This document shows positions 20,654-29,389 of a stretch of 64,000 bases of DNA, in pieces; the first letter of the stretch is position 1; every line of letters starts with the position of its first letter. The position numbers and the translations under genes are program-made. The notes beneath the pieces were generated by a model. That model saw only the letters and a list, made by a program, of their open reading frames with translations. It ran no database searches and had not been told where the DNA came from. The stretch lies in the NCBI GenBank assembly GCA_945952045.1, contig CAMFHE010000007.1, positions 91,192 through 155,191 of the forward strand, in the 5' to 3' direction. This stretch comes from an uncultured Rhizobium sp. (GTDB taxonomy: Bacteria > Pseudomonadota > Alphaproteobacteria > Rhizobiales > Rhizobiaceae).

Positions 20654-21682
20654 TCAGCCTCCCAACTTTTCAAGACTGGCGAGATCGGGCAGATCGAAAA
20701 TGGACATGTCGGCCTTTTCGGCCGGAGCCGTCGTACGTTGCCCCACCCGCAGCTTCGCCGAACGGGCGCGCGGGTTGAGATCGGCCTCCGCATCGGATGC
20801 CCCGACCATGCCCTTGCCCACGGGATCGAAGGTCGCGGCGCGCTCGACAAGCATCGGCATGTGGCGCGACCCTGCGGCGCGACCGGAACGATCCACGAAG
20901 AATTTCTTGACGATACGGTCTTCCAGCGAATGGAAGGTGACGACGACCAGACGGCCGCCCGGCTTGAGCACACGCTCCGCCGAAAGCAGCGCCTGCGCCA
21001 ACTCGCCAAGCTCGTCGTTGACGAAGATGCGCAGCGCTTGGAAGACGCGGGTCGCGGGATGGATCTTGTCCTTGGCCTTGCGCGGCGTGACAATCTCGAT
21101 CAGCCCGGCGAGATCGCGGGTGGTGCGGAAGGGTTCATCGGCGCGCTTCTTTTCGATGGCGCGCGCGATCCGCCCCGCCTGCTTCTCTTCACCGAGAAAA
21201 CCGAAGATGCGGATGAGATCGGAAACTTTCGCCCGATTGACGACATCGGCCGCCGAAACGCCGGATGCCGACATGCGCATGTCGAGCGGGCCGTTCTTCT
21301 GGAAAGAGAAGCCGCGATCGGCCTCGTCGATCTGCATCGAGGAGACGCCGATATCGAGCACGATGCCATCGAGGCCTTGCGCCGGCGCTTGGTCAGCCAG
21401 TCGCGAGAATTCGGAATGGACCAGCGACAAGCGGCCTTTGCTGGCTTCGACCAGCGTCCGGCCGCCTGCGATCGCCGTCGGATCGCGGTCGAGCGCGATC
21501 ACGTTTGCCCCGGCTTCGAGGATGGCGGCGGTATAGCCGCCGGCCCCGAAGGTTCCATCGAGGATCAGCTTGCCGGCCGCCGGTTCGAGCGCCTCGAGCA
21601 CTTCCGCCAGCATGACCGGAATATGGCGAACCAGTCCGCCTTCGGCATCAGGATTCGTTCCTCCGCCAAGATTCGCCGTCAT
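20654..21682 (-). CDS. rsmH: 16S rRNA (cytosine1402-N4)-methyltransferase RsmH (MraW)
   Basis: RsmH methylates C1402 of 16S rRNA in the P site. The start at 21682 gives 342 residues ([10 protein letters not shown]); the open frame runs further upstream, but only through mraZ in another frame. Motifs are RHIPVML at 19-25, the SAM-binding [14 protein letters not shown] at 42-55, [18 protein letters not shown] and the C-terminal [13 protein letters not shown]. It begins 14 bases after the mraZ stop. Confidence 0.97.
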   Translation of the reverse strand: MTANLGGGTNPDAEGGLVRHIPVMLAEVLEALEPAAGKLILDGTFGAGGYTAAILEAGANVIALDRDPTAIAGGRTLVEASKGRLSLVHSEFSRLADQAPAQGLDGIVLDIGVSSMQIDEADRGFSFQKNGPLDMRMSASGVSAADVVNRAKVSDLIRIFGFLGEEKQAGRIARAIEKKRADEPFRTTRDLAGLIEIVTPRKAKDKIHPATRVFQALRIFVNDELGELAQALLSAERVLKPGGRLVVVTFHSLEDRIVKKFFVDRSGRAAGSRHMPMLVERAATFDPVGKGMVGASDAEADLNPRARSAKLRVGQRTTAPAEKADMSIFDLPDLASLEKLGG

Positions 21683-21696
21683 TCCGCATCCCCGTG

Positions 21697-22137
21697 TTAC
21701 GTCGGACGCGTCCCTCTCAGTCTGCGTCCCTCTCGCGCCGCCGCCTGCACTTCCGCAAATGCGGGCGGATGCCATAGCTGAAAATGATCCGCCCGGCCCA
21801 CAAAGGTCACTTCGGAGACGATCCCGGTAAAATCCCGGATGAAGTCCGTCACCATCATGCGCCCTTCGGAATCGAGCTTGATGAAGACCCCGCCCCCGTG
21901 AATGAGGAGCGACATCTCGTTCGCTTCCGGCGAGAAGGGATCTTCCGCCGCAATCTGCCGCTCGAACCGGTCGAGCACATCCGGACCCCCGGCGCTGATC
22001 GCCGGGAACACGAAATCCTGGAAGCAATAGAGCTCCTGGATATTTCGCTGAATCAAGACCGAACGAAATACCGAGGGGACGGAGACCCGGCCCTTGGAGT
22101 CGATCTTGCTGGTCACATTGGAAAGGAAGCGGTTCAT
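21697..22137 (-). CDS. mraZ: Transcriptional regulator MraZ
   Basis: MraZ is a nucleoid-associated, ring-forming regulator that represses the dcw operon from its own promoter region. The ATG at 22137 gives 146 residues with two tandem SpoVT/AbrB-like halves, marked by DSKGR at 13-17 and DSEGR at 89-93. The frame stays open for 65 more codons upstream, but these do not resemble MraZ. It is the first gene of the cluster. Its likely operator, four TGGG repeats, lies about 180-210 bases upstream of the start. Confidence 0.95.
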   Translation of the reverse strand: MNRFLSNVTSKIDSKGRVSVPSVFRSVLIQRNIQELYCFQDFVFPAISAGGPDVLDRFERQIAAEDPFSPEANEMSLLIHGGGVFIKLDSEGRMMVTDFIRDFTGIVSEVTFVGRADHFQLWHPPAFAEVQAAAREGRRLRGTRPT

Positions 22138-22534
22138 GATTCGATACAGCCGTTTCCCGTGGACGAAGGCGCCGCATCCGCCCCCGTGGTATCGCCAGAA
22201 TGGACGCGACCGGACCTGCGCCAAGGGTTTCATTCCCTTGGGCTTTTCCTTTCGGAACCCGTGCCGTCTGTACTTCCGGCCGGGTGTCAAATCGCATCTG
22301 AGCAATGTAGATTTGGGATACCATGGGACCATATGGGCGTCAATGGGAAGCGGCCGCGGGCGTCCCCGTAACCTGGATTGTTTATAAGCTGTTAAGTTTA
22401 ATGAATCGTTATGAAACCGGGGCCGGCCAGCATGGGCCGCGCGGGCGGGCGCGATAGCGCGAATAAGAAATAGGCGTGCTATTCCAGCCGTTTGACTGAA
22501 ATATTCGAAACTTCGGAAATTCGAAGGGAAAAAC
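22138..22534. promoter_or_regulatory. mraZ leader and promoter region
   Basis: A 397-base non-coding stretch between mraZ and rnpB. It carries the TGGG repeat array, then an AT-rich segment around 22378-22412 that is the best promoter candidate for the minus-strand dcw transcript, with one GANTC site at 22403-22407. Further from mraZ, around 22500-22530, are two TTCGAA palindromes just beyond the 3' end of the RNase P RNA. Confidence 0.5.
22314..22347. promoter_or_regulatory. Putative MraZ box: four TGGG repeats at 10-bp spacing
   Basis: TGGG occurs at 22314, 22324, 22334 and 22344 on the plus strand, exactly one helical turn apart, three of them preceded by A. MraZ proteins are known to bind direct repeats of TGGGN separated by 5 bases, the same 10-bp period. 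The site lies upstream of mraZ as expected for autoregulation. That MraZ binds here is inference. Confidence 0.75.
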
Positions 22535-22965
22535 GCCAGTTGGCCTGTAAGCCGGGTTCTGTATGGCTCCGGCTTTCACCGGAACGTGGCAGCCATTCCT
22601 CTGGGACAGGACTTGCGCCCTGCCTCTCGCAACCCACCCGGATGACTGGCCTGGAAACCGGCTGTAACGCGCAAGCGCGTCCGTATCATCCCTATTCGGT
22701 CTTGCTCCCGGTGGGGTTTACCGTGCCGCCGCTGTTGCCAGAGGCGCGGTGGGCTCTTACCCCACCCTTTCACCCTTACCCCGCCAGCTTTGCCGTCCGA
22801 AAACGGGACGGAAAAGCAGGCGGGGCGGTTTGCTTTCTGTGGCACTTTCCCTGAGGTCGCCCTCGCCGGACGTTATCCGGCACCGTGTTTCCTTGGAGCC
22901 CGGACTTTCCTCACCCTACCGCCTTTCGGCATTGGTAAAGCGCGGCTGCCCGGCCAACTGGCAGG
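22535..22965 (-). ncRNA. rnpB: RNase P RNA, bacterial type A
   Basis: The catalytic RNA that matures tRNA 5' ends. The conserved P4/CRI core GAGGAAAGTCCGGGCTCC is near the 5' end (around 22890-22910 on this strand). The 3' part holds AACCCGGCTTACAGGCC. The ends pair through an 11-base P1 helix (GGCCAACTGGC with its complement), which sets the boundaries to within a few bases. Length of about 430 nt is normal. The apparent open frames across it are not genes. Confidence 0.95.
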
Positions 22966-23013
22966 GCGGTGCTTAAACGAGCGAGAGCCGAATTGCTACC
23001 GAAATATCGGCGC

Positions 23014-24204
23014 TTACAGAAATCGCGGCGAAAAATCGACGTCGGCATAGGCGGCATCGGCAATGCCGCCGGCAAGGATCGTCTGCGCCCCCAGCAGACC
23101 GATCTCGTCCGAACTCTTGGCCGCAGCCCCGCAGCCGCCGGTGACCAGCGCGACGCGCGGCGAGGCCGAAAAGCCGATGGCCGGCAACCCGGTCGGCGTA
23201 AAGCTGGTCACACAGGAGCCGGTCGAGACCGAGCGGATGGAAACGCCGTCCAGCAATCCCTGCGCCACGCGCAGCAGATGTGCCTTCGCGCTTTCTCGAC
23301 CTTCGCCCCGGAACCAGATGCGCAAATCGGAAGCCCCCCTCAGTTGGAGGTCGTCAGGATCGCCGCCGATCTTGAGATAAAATCGCCCGTCCGGGTATTG
23401 GATCGGCGGCAGCATATAGATGGCATCGCGTGGATCGTGCGGTTTGGTAATCAGCGACGGCATGTCCGCCAGCCGCGCCGCTTCCGCCTCGTCCACCTCC
23501 ATGAAGACGATGGTGCGGGCATAAACCTTCAGATCAACCGGCTGCGGCAAGAGATTCTCCGCAATGGTGAATCCACCCGTCGCCACCAGAACCTTTTCCG
23601 CCGTATGGTGTCCGCCCTCTGCCGTCACCACCTCGACGCCATCGGCATGGGGAAAAATATTCAGCGCCGTTTCGCGGATCAGCCGCGCACCCGCCTTTTC
23701 CGCCAGCAGCGACTGCGCCGCCACAAGCCGGCGCGGGCTGATATGTCCGGCGCCCTGCGGCTCGAAGACGCCTTCGCTGCCGGCTTCGATCGAGAAGAAT
23801 GGAAAACGCGCCCGCAAACCGTCATCGTCCAGCAGCGTGGTTTGCGCATTGAGAGACCCGGCAGCGGCGATCACATTGGCGATGTAGTCATCGCCGCTCG
23901 CCCGCTCGGCGCCAGCCACCAGGCATCCGACCTCGGAAAAGAAATTCAGACCACTCTCCCGCTCGATCTCGCGGTATCGCGCAATCGAGCGATTGGCGAG
24001 CCGCGCCCAGACCGGATGCGGATCGATGGTGCGGGTGATGCGGCCCTCATCGTAATGGCTGGCGAAGACGCCGTCATGCGCGCGCTTGTCCTCCGGCTCG
24101 TCCGGGCCGATGACGCCGACGCCATCGATCTCGCGGGCCAGATATTTCGCCGCCGCAGACCCCATCATGCCACGGCCGATGACCAGAACCTTGAATGCCG
24201 TCAT
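23014..24204 (-). CDS. FAD-dependent oxidoreductase of the DAO / sarcosine oxidase family
   Basis: A 396-residue flavoenzyme. The N-terminal dinucleotide-binding motif VIGRGMMGSAAAKYLA (8-23) and the C-terminal FAD-contact region ALVTGGCGAAAKSSDEIG place it with DadA/SoxA/MTOX-type amine or amino-acid oxidases. The segment SCVTSFTPTGLPAIG resembles the region holding the cysteine that covalently binds flavin in monomeric sarcosine oxidase, but this is only a resemblance. Substrate is unknown. It starts 12 bases after the amidase gene and is probably the last gene of the DnaJ-like/amidase operon. Confidence 0.8.
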   Translation of the reverse strand: MTAFKVLVIGRGMMGSAAAKYLAREIDGVGVIGPDEPEDKRAHDGVFASHYDEGRITRTIDPHPVWARLANRSIARYREIERESGLNFFSEVGCLVAGAERASGDDYIANVIAAAGSLNAQTTLLDDDGLRARFPFFSIEAGSEGVFEPQGAGHISPRRLVAAQSLLAEKAGARLIRETALNIFPHADGVEVVTAEGGHHTAEKVLVATGGFTIAENLLPQPVDLKVYARTIVFMEVDEAEAARLADMPSLITKPHDPRDAIYMLPPIQYPDGRFYLKIGGDPDDLQLRGASDLRIWFRGEGRESAKAHLLRVAQGLLDGVSIRSVSTGSCVTSFTPTGLPAIGFSASPRVALVTGGCGAAAKSSDEIGLLGAQTILAGGIADAAYADVDFSPRFL

Positions 24205-24216
24205 GACGGTCTCCTT

Positions 24217-24984
24217 TTACGCCCCGAAGCGCGGCAGGGCGGTGAGCAACCGGTGCAGCGTGTCGATGGTCGAGACATCGGCGATGCCATCCACCTGCGC
24301 GGCGCGGAAGTGGCGCTGGAAGGCCTCGACGCAACCCGCCGTCTTCGCATCGTATTCGCCCGTGATATCGACGCCATAGCCGTAAAGCGACAGCATGGAT
24401 TGCAGCGCCTCCACCGGCTGGCCGCTATCGCCCTGCTGGAAGAAGCGCCCGCCGCCAAGCGCTGCCGGCTCCACCCAATGGCCAACGCCCTGCGCCGCCA
24501 GCCGATCCCATGGAAACCTTTCGCCCGGATCGACCTTTCGCACCGGCGCGACGTCGGAATGGCCGAGGATACGCTCCGGCGCGATCCCACGCCGCGCCGC
24601 GATATCGCGGCAAAGCGCGACGACTGCCTCGATCTGCGCGTCGGGAAACGCCGGCAGGCCGCCGGGGTGGCCGGCATTGGCGATCTCGATGCCGATAGAC
24701 AGCGAATTGATGTCGATTTCGCCAGCCCAGAGAGACTTTCCGGCATGCCAGGCACGGCGCGCCTCTGGCACCAGCTGCAGCACACGCCCATCTTCATGCA
24801 CGAAGTAATGGCTGGAGACCTGGCTCTCCTCGCGGCACAGCCAGTCGAGCGCGCCATCGGCGGTGCCCATGCCGGTATAATGGAGAAGGATCATATCCGG
24901 CAGGCGACCATCCGCCCGCTCGCCATGATTGGGGGACGGCTGCACCATGGCCGCCGCATAATCGGGCAGGAATGCGAATGTCAT
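24217..24984 (-). CDS. N-acetylmuramoyl-L-alanine amidase, AmiD-like
   Basis: A predicted zinc amidase that cuts the bond between MurNAc and L-Ala. The Amidase_2 domain covers about 15-160. Candidate zinc ligands are H35 (LLHYTG), H142 (GHSDVAP) and D152 (KVDPGERFPW), with E100 likely catalytic. A peptidoglycan-binding domain with repeated hydrophobics follows at about 185-250. No signal peptide is visible, so it may act on recycled cytoplasmic muropeptides or be exported by another route. Its start overlaps the DnaJ-like gene's stop as ATGA. Confidence 0.88.
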   Translation of the reverse strand: MTFAFLPDYAAAMVQPSPNHGERADGRLPDMILLHYTGMGTADGALDWLCREESQVSSHYFVHEDGRVLQLVPEARRAWHAGKSLWAGEIDINSLSIGIEIANAGHPGGLPAFPDAQIEAVVALCRDIAARRGIAPERILGHSDVAPVRKVDPGERFPWDRLAAQGVGHWVEPAALGGGRFFQQGDSGQPVEALQSMLSLYGYGVDITGEYDAKTAGCVEAFQRHFRAAQVDGIADVSTIDTLHRLLTALPRFGA

Positions 24985-25691
24985 GCGGCGCGGCGCTCTT
25001 TCTCGATGGCTTCGTAAGCCGCATTCAGCGTCGCCATGCGATTGTTGGCGATGGCGTGGAATTCCTCAGGCATGCCGCGCGCGATCAGCATGTCCGGGTG
25101 ATGCTCGGTGACCAGCACCCGGTAACGCTTGCGGATGGTGGCGAAATCATCGGAGCGATTAACGCCGAGCACGATATAGGGGTCGATGCCGTCGCGATGC
25201 ACATGCCGCGCCGTGATCGTCTCGAAATGGGTCTCGTTGATCCCGAAAATCTCGGCGACGCGCCAGATGAAGGCCAGTTCCTTCTCGTGGATGGCGCCAT
25301 CGGCCTTGGCGATATGGAACAGGCCGTCGATGACGTCTTCCAGCACCGGGCAATTGGCCGCGCAGGTGATGCACAGGCCAGAGAGCTTTTCGGCATAGGC
25401 CTCGTAACCCGCCACGTCCTGCCGGGCGAGGTTGTAAAGGCGCGCCACGTTCTTGGCCTGGTCGGGCGGATAGTCGAAGATCTCGCGAAAAGCATCGACT
25501 TCCGCTTCCGTCACAACGCCGTCCGCCTTGGCCATCTTGGCCGAGAGCGCGATCACGGCAACCGAGAACGCCACCTTGCGGCGCGTCTCGGGGTCGCCCT
25601 CGAACACCGTGCGGATTGCTTCGATAACGGCTGACAAGGCATTGCTGGCGGTGTCAGCGACCGCGCCCAGCAGTTTTTCCCAGAATGACAT
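24981..25691 (-). CDS. DnaJ-domain protein with TerB-like domain (DjlA type)
   Basis: A 236-residue co-chaperone-like protein. The N-terminal part (about 35-155) is a helical TerB-like domain with the acidic KADGVVTEAE and KADGAIHEKE repeats. The C-terminal part (about 170-236) is a J domain whose HPD tripeptide (198-200) is intact, so it should stimulate DnaK. It resembles DjlA in domain order but lacks a clear N-terminal membrane anchor. The link to an amidase gene by a four-base overlap suggests envelope-related work. Confidence 0.85.
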   Translation of the reverse strand: MSFWEKLLGAVADTASNALSAVIEAIRTVFEGDPETRRKVAFSVAVIALSAKMAKADGVVTEAEVDAFREIFDYPPDQAKNVARLYNLARQDVAGYEAYAEKLSGLCITCAANCPVLEDVIDGLFHIAKADGAIHEKELAFIWRVAEIFGINETHFETITARHVHRDGIDPYIVLGVNRSDDFATIRKRYRVLVTEHHPDMLIARGMPEEFHAIANNRMATLNAAYEAIEKERRAA

Positions 25692-26081
25692 CTTGAGTCC
25701 GCGGATACAAACAGAAGGACAAGCTCACCAAAAACCACGCGGAAAAGCAAGTCAGCCGATAGACGCAGGCATCGCCGCAAGCGCCGTCCCTGTCGGCGAC
25801 GGGGCTCCGCATCTTCCATCCGCAGTTTCGATTGGTGTTTCTAGACGGAAATTTCGACGGAAACGCGGCCATGGACGCGACTGGTTCCATTGGCGAACCC
25901 AGATTTTTCGCCGGTCGATTTTCAGGCAAACCTCTCCTTGAACCGATTAGCTGCGGCAAGTGGCGCAAACACCGTGAAAAGGCCGAGGATTTCCGCAAAA
26001 CTTCACTTTACACGCGGGACCGGCTGACGCATCCATGCCGTGACGATATGACCGGCACGCCCGATGCCGAAGGAGGAAACG
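25692..26081. other. Intergenic region between djlA-like gene and pfp
   Basis: This 390-base stretch separates divergent genes and must hold both promoters. I see no supported gene. Visible are a GC-rich imperfect hairpin near 25784-25806, a direct repeat GACGGAAA at about 25843 and 25855, and a strong Shine-Dalgarno AAGGAGGAA just before pfp. No clear operator stands out. Confidence 0.4.
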
Positions 26082-27293
26082 ATGGTGAAACATAAAGTTG
26101 CAATGCTGACCGCCGGCGGTCTCGCGCCCTGCCTCTCCTCGGCGGTCGGCGGGCTGATCGAGCGGTACAGCGACGTCGCGCCCGAGATCGAGTTGATCGC
26201 CTATCGCTCCGGCTATCAGGGCGTTCTGCTCGGCGACAGCATCGCCATCACCAAGCAGATGCGCGAAAAGGCGCCGCTTCTGCATCGCTATGGCGGCTCG
26301 CCGATCGGCAATAGCCGCGTCAAGCTGACCAATGCCGCCGACTGCGCCAAGCGCGGCCTCGTCAAGGATGGTGAGAACCCGCTCAAGGTGGCCGCCGAGC
26401 GGCTGGCTTCCGATGGCGTCACCATCCTCCACACCATCGGCGGCGACGACACCAACACGACCGCTGCCGACCTCGCCGCCTATCTCGGCGCAAACGGCTA
26501 CGAACTCACCGTCGTCGGCCTGCCGAAAACGGTCGACAACGACGTCGTGCCGATCCGCCAGTCGCTCGGCGCATGGACGGCGGCCGAATACGGCGCGGCG
26601 TTTTTCGACAATGTTTCCAACGAGCAGAGTGCCGCACCCCGCACCCTCGTCGTGCATGAAGTCATGGGTCGCCATTCCGGCTGGCTGACGGCTGCGACCG
26701 CCAAGGCCTATGTCGAGCGCATCCGCAACAACGACTATATCGACGGCATGCTGATGGACCGCACGCTGAAGACCGTCCAGGGCGTTTATCTCCCGGAAAT
26801 GGCCTTCGACCTGCAGGCCGAGGCCGCTCGGCTGAAGCAAAAGATGGACCGCAACGGCTTCGTCTCGATCTTCGTGTCGGAAGGCGCCTGCCTCGACGCC
26901 ATCGTCGCCGAACGTGAAGCGGCCGGCGAGACCGTCAAGCGCGATGCCTTCGGCCATGTGAAGATCGACACGATCAATGTCGGCAACTGGTTCTCCAAGC
27001 AGTTCGCCGCCCTTCTCGGCGCCGAGCGCGCCATGGTGCAGAAATCCGGCTATTACGCCCGCTCCGCGCCGGCCAATGCCGATGACCTGCGCCTGATCCA
27101 CAGCATGGTCGATCTCGCCGTGGAAAGCGCGCTGGCCGGCGTGTCCGGCGTCACCGGCCATGACGAGGGACAGGGCGGCAAGCTGCGCTGCATCGAATTC
27201 CCGCGCATCAAGGGCGGCAAGCATTTCGATATCCAGACCAAGTGGTTCGCCGACGTGATGGACGGCATCGGCCAGAAATATCAGGCCGCCTGA
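26082..27293 (+). CDS. pfp: Pyrophosphate--fructose 6-phosphate 1-phosphotransferase
   Basis: Reversible phosphofructokinase that uses pyrophosphate. The start at 26082 follows GGAGG at good spacing; an ATG six codons upstream overlaps that site. The 403-residue protein has GGDD at 120-123 where ATP-dependent enzymes have GGDG, and PKTVDND at 148-154 with the lysine typical of PPi enzymes. Both point to PPi specificity. The MGRHSGWL sugar-binding motif is also present. Rhizobia usually lack ATP-dependent PfkA and rely on the Entner-Doudoroff route, so this enzyme may work mainly in the gluconeogenic direction. Confidence 0.93.
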   Translation: MVKHKVAMLTAGGLAPCLSSAVGGLIERYSDVAPEIELIAYRSGYQGVLLGDSIAITKQMREKAPLLHRYGGSPIGNSRVKLTNAADCAKRGLVKDGENPLKVAAERLASDGVTILHTIGGDDTNTTAADLAAYLGANGYELTVVGLPKTVDNDVVPIRQSLGAWTAAEYGAAFFDNVSNEQSAAPRTLVVHEVMGRHSGWLTAATAKAYVERIRNNDYIDGMLMDRTLKTVQGVYLPEMAFDLQAEAARLKQKMDRNGFVSIFVSEGACLDAIVAEREAAGETVKRDAFGHVKIDTINVGNWFSKQFAALLGAERAMVQKSGYYARSAPANADDLRLIHSMVDLAVESALAGVSGVTGHDEGQGGKLRCIEFPRIKGGKHFDIQTKWFADVMDGIGQKYQAA

Positions 27294-27406
27294 TTGACGA
27301 CGCGCGGCGGCCATGGCTTCCTTGAACCTATTTCCAACAGAGGCGGAAACCGGTTTTTTCCTTTCGGAAATGGGATACACTCTGAAGGGAACACCGGGAG
27401 GAATCG

Positions 27407-28042
27407 ATGCCGATTGAGTTCTGGGTGATGTTCGCCTTGGGCGCCGCCATTCTCCAGCTTCTGCCGGGGGCGGGAAAACGTTGCCTGCTTTCCTATGCCC
27501 GCAGCGGCCGGCCACTGCGGACGCTGGCCGCAGGCGTCGCCGTGACGTTTTCGGCAACAGCGGTCATGGCCGTGATGCTCATCGTCATCGGCGTCGTCAT
27601 GTCATCCTCGGCGCTGCTTGCCGCCGTCATCGGCGGATTCGGGCTGTCCATTCTTCTCGTCGGCGCAATGATCGCATGGCGCGTCAAAGGCATGACCGGG
27701 CTGATTGCCGACAACGACAACCTTTCCGAAACCAAGCCCTTGCAAACATTCGGAAAAATCGCCTGGGACAATGCAACCGACCGTTGGCAGGCCCTGCTTT
27801 CGGCCGCGCTCGCCAGCCAGTTCGTTGCGACGAACGGAGCGATTTTCTCTCAAGCCTTTGTTTTAGCAGCGACTTTTTTTGCAATCTCGCTTGCAGCGTC
27901 GCTTGTTTACGTTTTGGCGCCAAATTGGCTGCTGATGCGCCTGCGCCGCCTGGAATCACGGAAAATCAAAGGCCGCGCACGGGGTTGCCTGCGCGTCAGC
28001 ACCGGTATCGTGACGGTCGGCTACCGCCGGTTAGCGGCCTGA
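27407..28042 (+). CDS. LysE/RhtB-like membrane protein
   Basis: A 211-residue hydrophobic protein with about five to six membrane helices. The N-terminal pattern EFWVMFALGAAILQLLPGAGKRCLL and the following SYARSGRPLRTLAAGVAV resemble the LysE/RhtB amino-acid exporter family, where PGP and a Gly-rich second helix are conserved. Here PGP is PGA and the rest is divergent, so transport of amino acids is uncertain. It follows pfp by 113 bases and has a GGGAGG Shine-Dalgarno. Confidence 0.6.
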   Translation: MPIEFWVMFALGAAILQLLPGAGKRCLLSYARSGRPLRTLAAGVAVTFSATAVMAVMLIVIGVVMSSSALLAAVIGGFGLSILLVGAMIAWRVKGMTGLIADNDNLSETKPLQTFGKIAWDNATDRWQALLSAALASQFVATNGAIFSQAFVLAATFFAISLAASLVYVLAPNWLLMRLRRLESRKIKGRARGCLRVSTGIVTVGYRRLAA

Positions 28043-28159
28043 CTGGCTTGCCCCAGGCTTGCCGCTCGGTCACGAATACGTTAATGGGTGCAAAAAGGTG
28101 TTAACAGTGTCCCCTGATTTTTTGCGTGGCGGGGCGCCAGAATTCACGAGAGTGACTCT

Positions 28160-29179
28160 ATGGTAGCGATCGGATATTCCACCCTGAAACGCAATTCGGC
28201 TCTCGGCGTCGTCATGACTTTCGCCCTTGCCGGATGCACCAGTGTCGAATACACCCCGCAACATCAGCTGACCGCCGCGCACAGTGCCGTTCCGGCCGCA
28301 AAGCCGCAGGCGACGCAGGTCGGCTATGCTGCACCCAACACGCAGGCAGCCGGCACGGTCGCAACGGCGCAGGCCGTTTCCGGCACCGGGCAGACCCTGC
28401 CGACAACGGTCGCGACCAAGACGTCGCGCGTCGTGCCGCAGGCCGAAACGGCCCAGGCACGCATGATGCAGACCGCCGAGGGGCAGACGGCCCTTGCCCC
28501 CACGACCTCCGCCCCTGCAAGCGCTGCCATTGCCGCAGTCGCCCCGCAGAGCGGCGCCCAGGCGATGTCCGTCGCCTATGCGGAAATGCCGCTGACGGAC
28601 GAAGTCACCGCCATCCAGTCGGTCATCCCGACCAAGCGTCCGGATCGCTCCTTCGGCGCTGAAGGCGGCCCGCAGCTCGCCTATGCCGCCACGCCATCGC
28701 AGCCGCAGGCGCGCGCCGCCGTCACATCGCTGGCGATGATGGATTTCGATACTCGGCCGATGAGCGAGATCGAAAGCCGCATGGCCCCGAGCGACGACGC
28801 AGCCGAGGCTCCCAAGGGCGGCCCGCGCGTCAATGACAGCATGATGAAGAAGCTGATTTCCAAATACGCTTCGCTTTATCAGGTGCCGGAAGCCCTCGTT
28901 CATCGCGTCGTGCGCCGCGAAAGCACCTACAATCCCCGCGCTTATGCGCATGGCAATTACGGCTTGATGCAGATCCGCTACAACACGGCCAAGTCGATGG
29001 GCTATAGCGGCCCGGCTTCCGGCCTGTTCGATGCCGAGACCAACCTGAAATACGCGGTCAAATATCTGCGCGGCGCCTGGATCACCGCCAACAACGACCA
29101 CGACAACGCGGTTCGCCTCTATGCCAGCGGCTATTACTACACTGCCAAGCGCAAGGGCCTGCTGAACCAGGTTCAGTAA
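28160..29179 (+). CDS. Lipoprotein with lytic transglycosylase (SLT) domain
   Basis: A 339-residue predicted outer-membrane lipoprotein. The signal ends in a lipobox FALAGC with the lipid-bearing cysteine at 26. Residues 30-230 form an Ala/Thr/Gln-rich, low-complexity region. The C-terminal 110 residues are a family 1 transglycosylase domain: the catalytic glutamate is in RRESTYNP, followed by YGLMQIRYNTAKSMGY and the conserved tyrosine-rich RLYASGYYYTAK. It would cleave MurNAc-GlcNAc bonds, releasing anhydro-muropeptides. It is monocistronic, with its own terminator. Confidence 0.88.
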   Translation: MVAIGYSTLKRNSALGVVMTFALAGCTSVEYTPQHQLTAAHSAVPAAKPQATQVGYAAPNTQAAGTVATAQAVSGTGQTLPTTVATKTSRVVPQAETAQARMMQTAEGQTALAPTTSAPASAAIAAVAPQSGAQAMSVAYAEMPLTDEVTAIQSVIPTKRPDRSFGAEGGPQLAYAATPSQPQARAAVTSLAMMDFDTRPMSEIESRMAPSDDAAEAPKGGPRVNDSMMKKLISKYASLYQVPEALVHRVVRRESTYNPRAYAHGNYGLMQIRYNTAKSMGYSGPASGLFDAETNLKYAVKYLRGAWITANNDHDNAVRLYASGYYYTAKRKGLLNQVQ

Positions 29180-29212
29180 GCTGCGCCATCTGCGTGCGAG
29201 CATGTTTCCCAG

Positions 29213-29238
29213 GGCCGGCGTTTCACGCCGGCCTTTTT
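29213..29238 (+). terminator. Rho-independent terminator after the SLT lipoprotein gene
   Basis: A nine-bp perfect stem (29213-29221 with 29225-29233), three-base loop and five T residues at 29234-29238. Confidence 0.9.
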
Positions 29239-29257
29239 CATATCCGCCGTTTGAATG

Positions 29258-29343
29258 CTGTCACAAATCATAGCTCAGTCGCGCCGGAACCCTTATTTCA
29301 TAAGCCTCCGCGTCGTCCCCCGCCATCGTCATCGCTCTGTAGC
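29258..29343 (+). promoter_or_regulatory. Possible PhoB-binding region upstream of btaA
   Basis: CTGTCAC at 29258 followed by AAAT matches one perfect-looking PHO half-site and spacer, but the second half-site is poor. A second candidate, TCGTCAT-CGCT-CTGTAGC at 29326-29343, matches the two 7-mers at 5/7 and 4/7. bta genes in rhizobia are induced by phosphate starvation through PhoB, which is why I looked. Which, if either, is used is uncertain. Confidence 0.35.
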
Positions 29344-29389
29344 AGAAGCAGTTTACAGGCAGGCCTACCAAGACGGAGGCCCGATCCAA

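Noticed and set aside
20654..22324. RsmH as a 556-residue protein with a long N-terminal extension
   Set aside because: The extra 214 residues overlap mraZ in another frame and have no domain; the ATG at 21682 gives the standard RsmH length.
22492..22976. Several plus- and minus-strand open frames of 60-120 codons
   Set aside because: They lie within the RNase P RNA gene, whose conserved core and P1 pairing explain the sequence.
25947..27557. A 536-codon minus-strand frame opposite pfp
   Set aside because: The plus-strand gene has a full domain, strong Shine-Dalgarno and catalytic motifs; the antisense frame has none.
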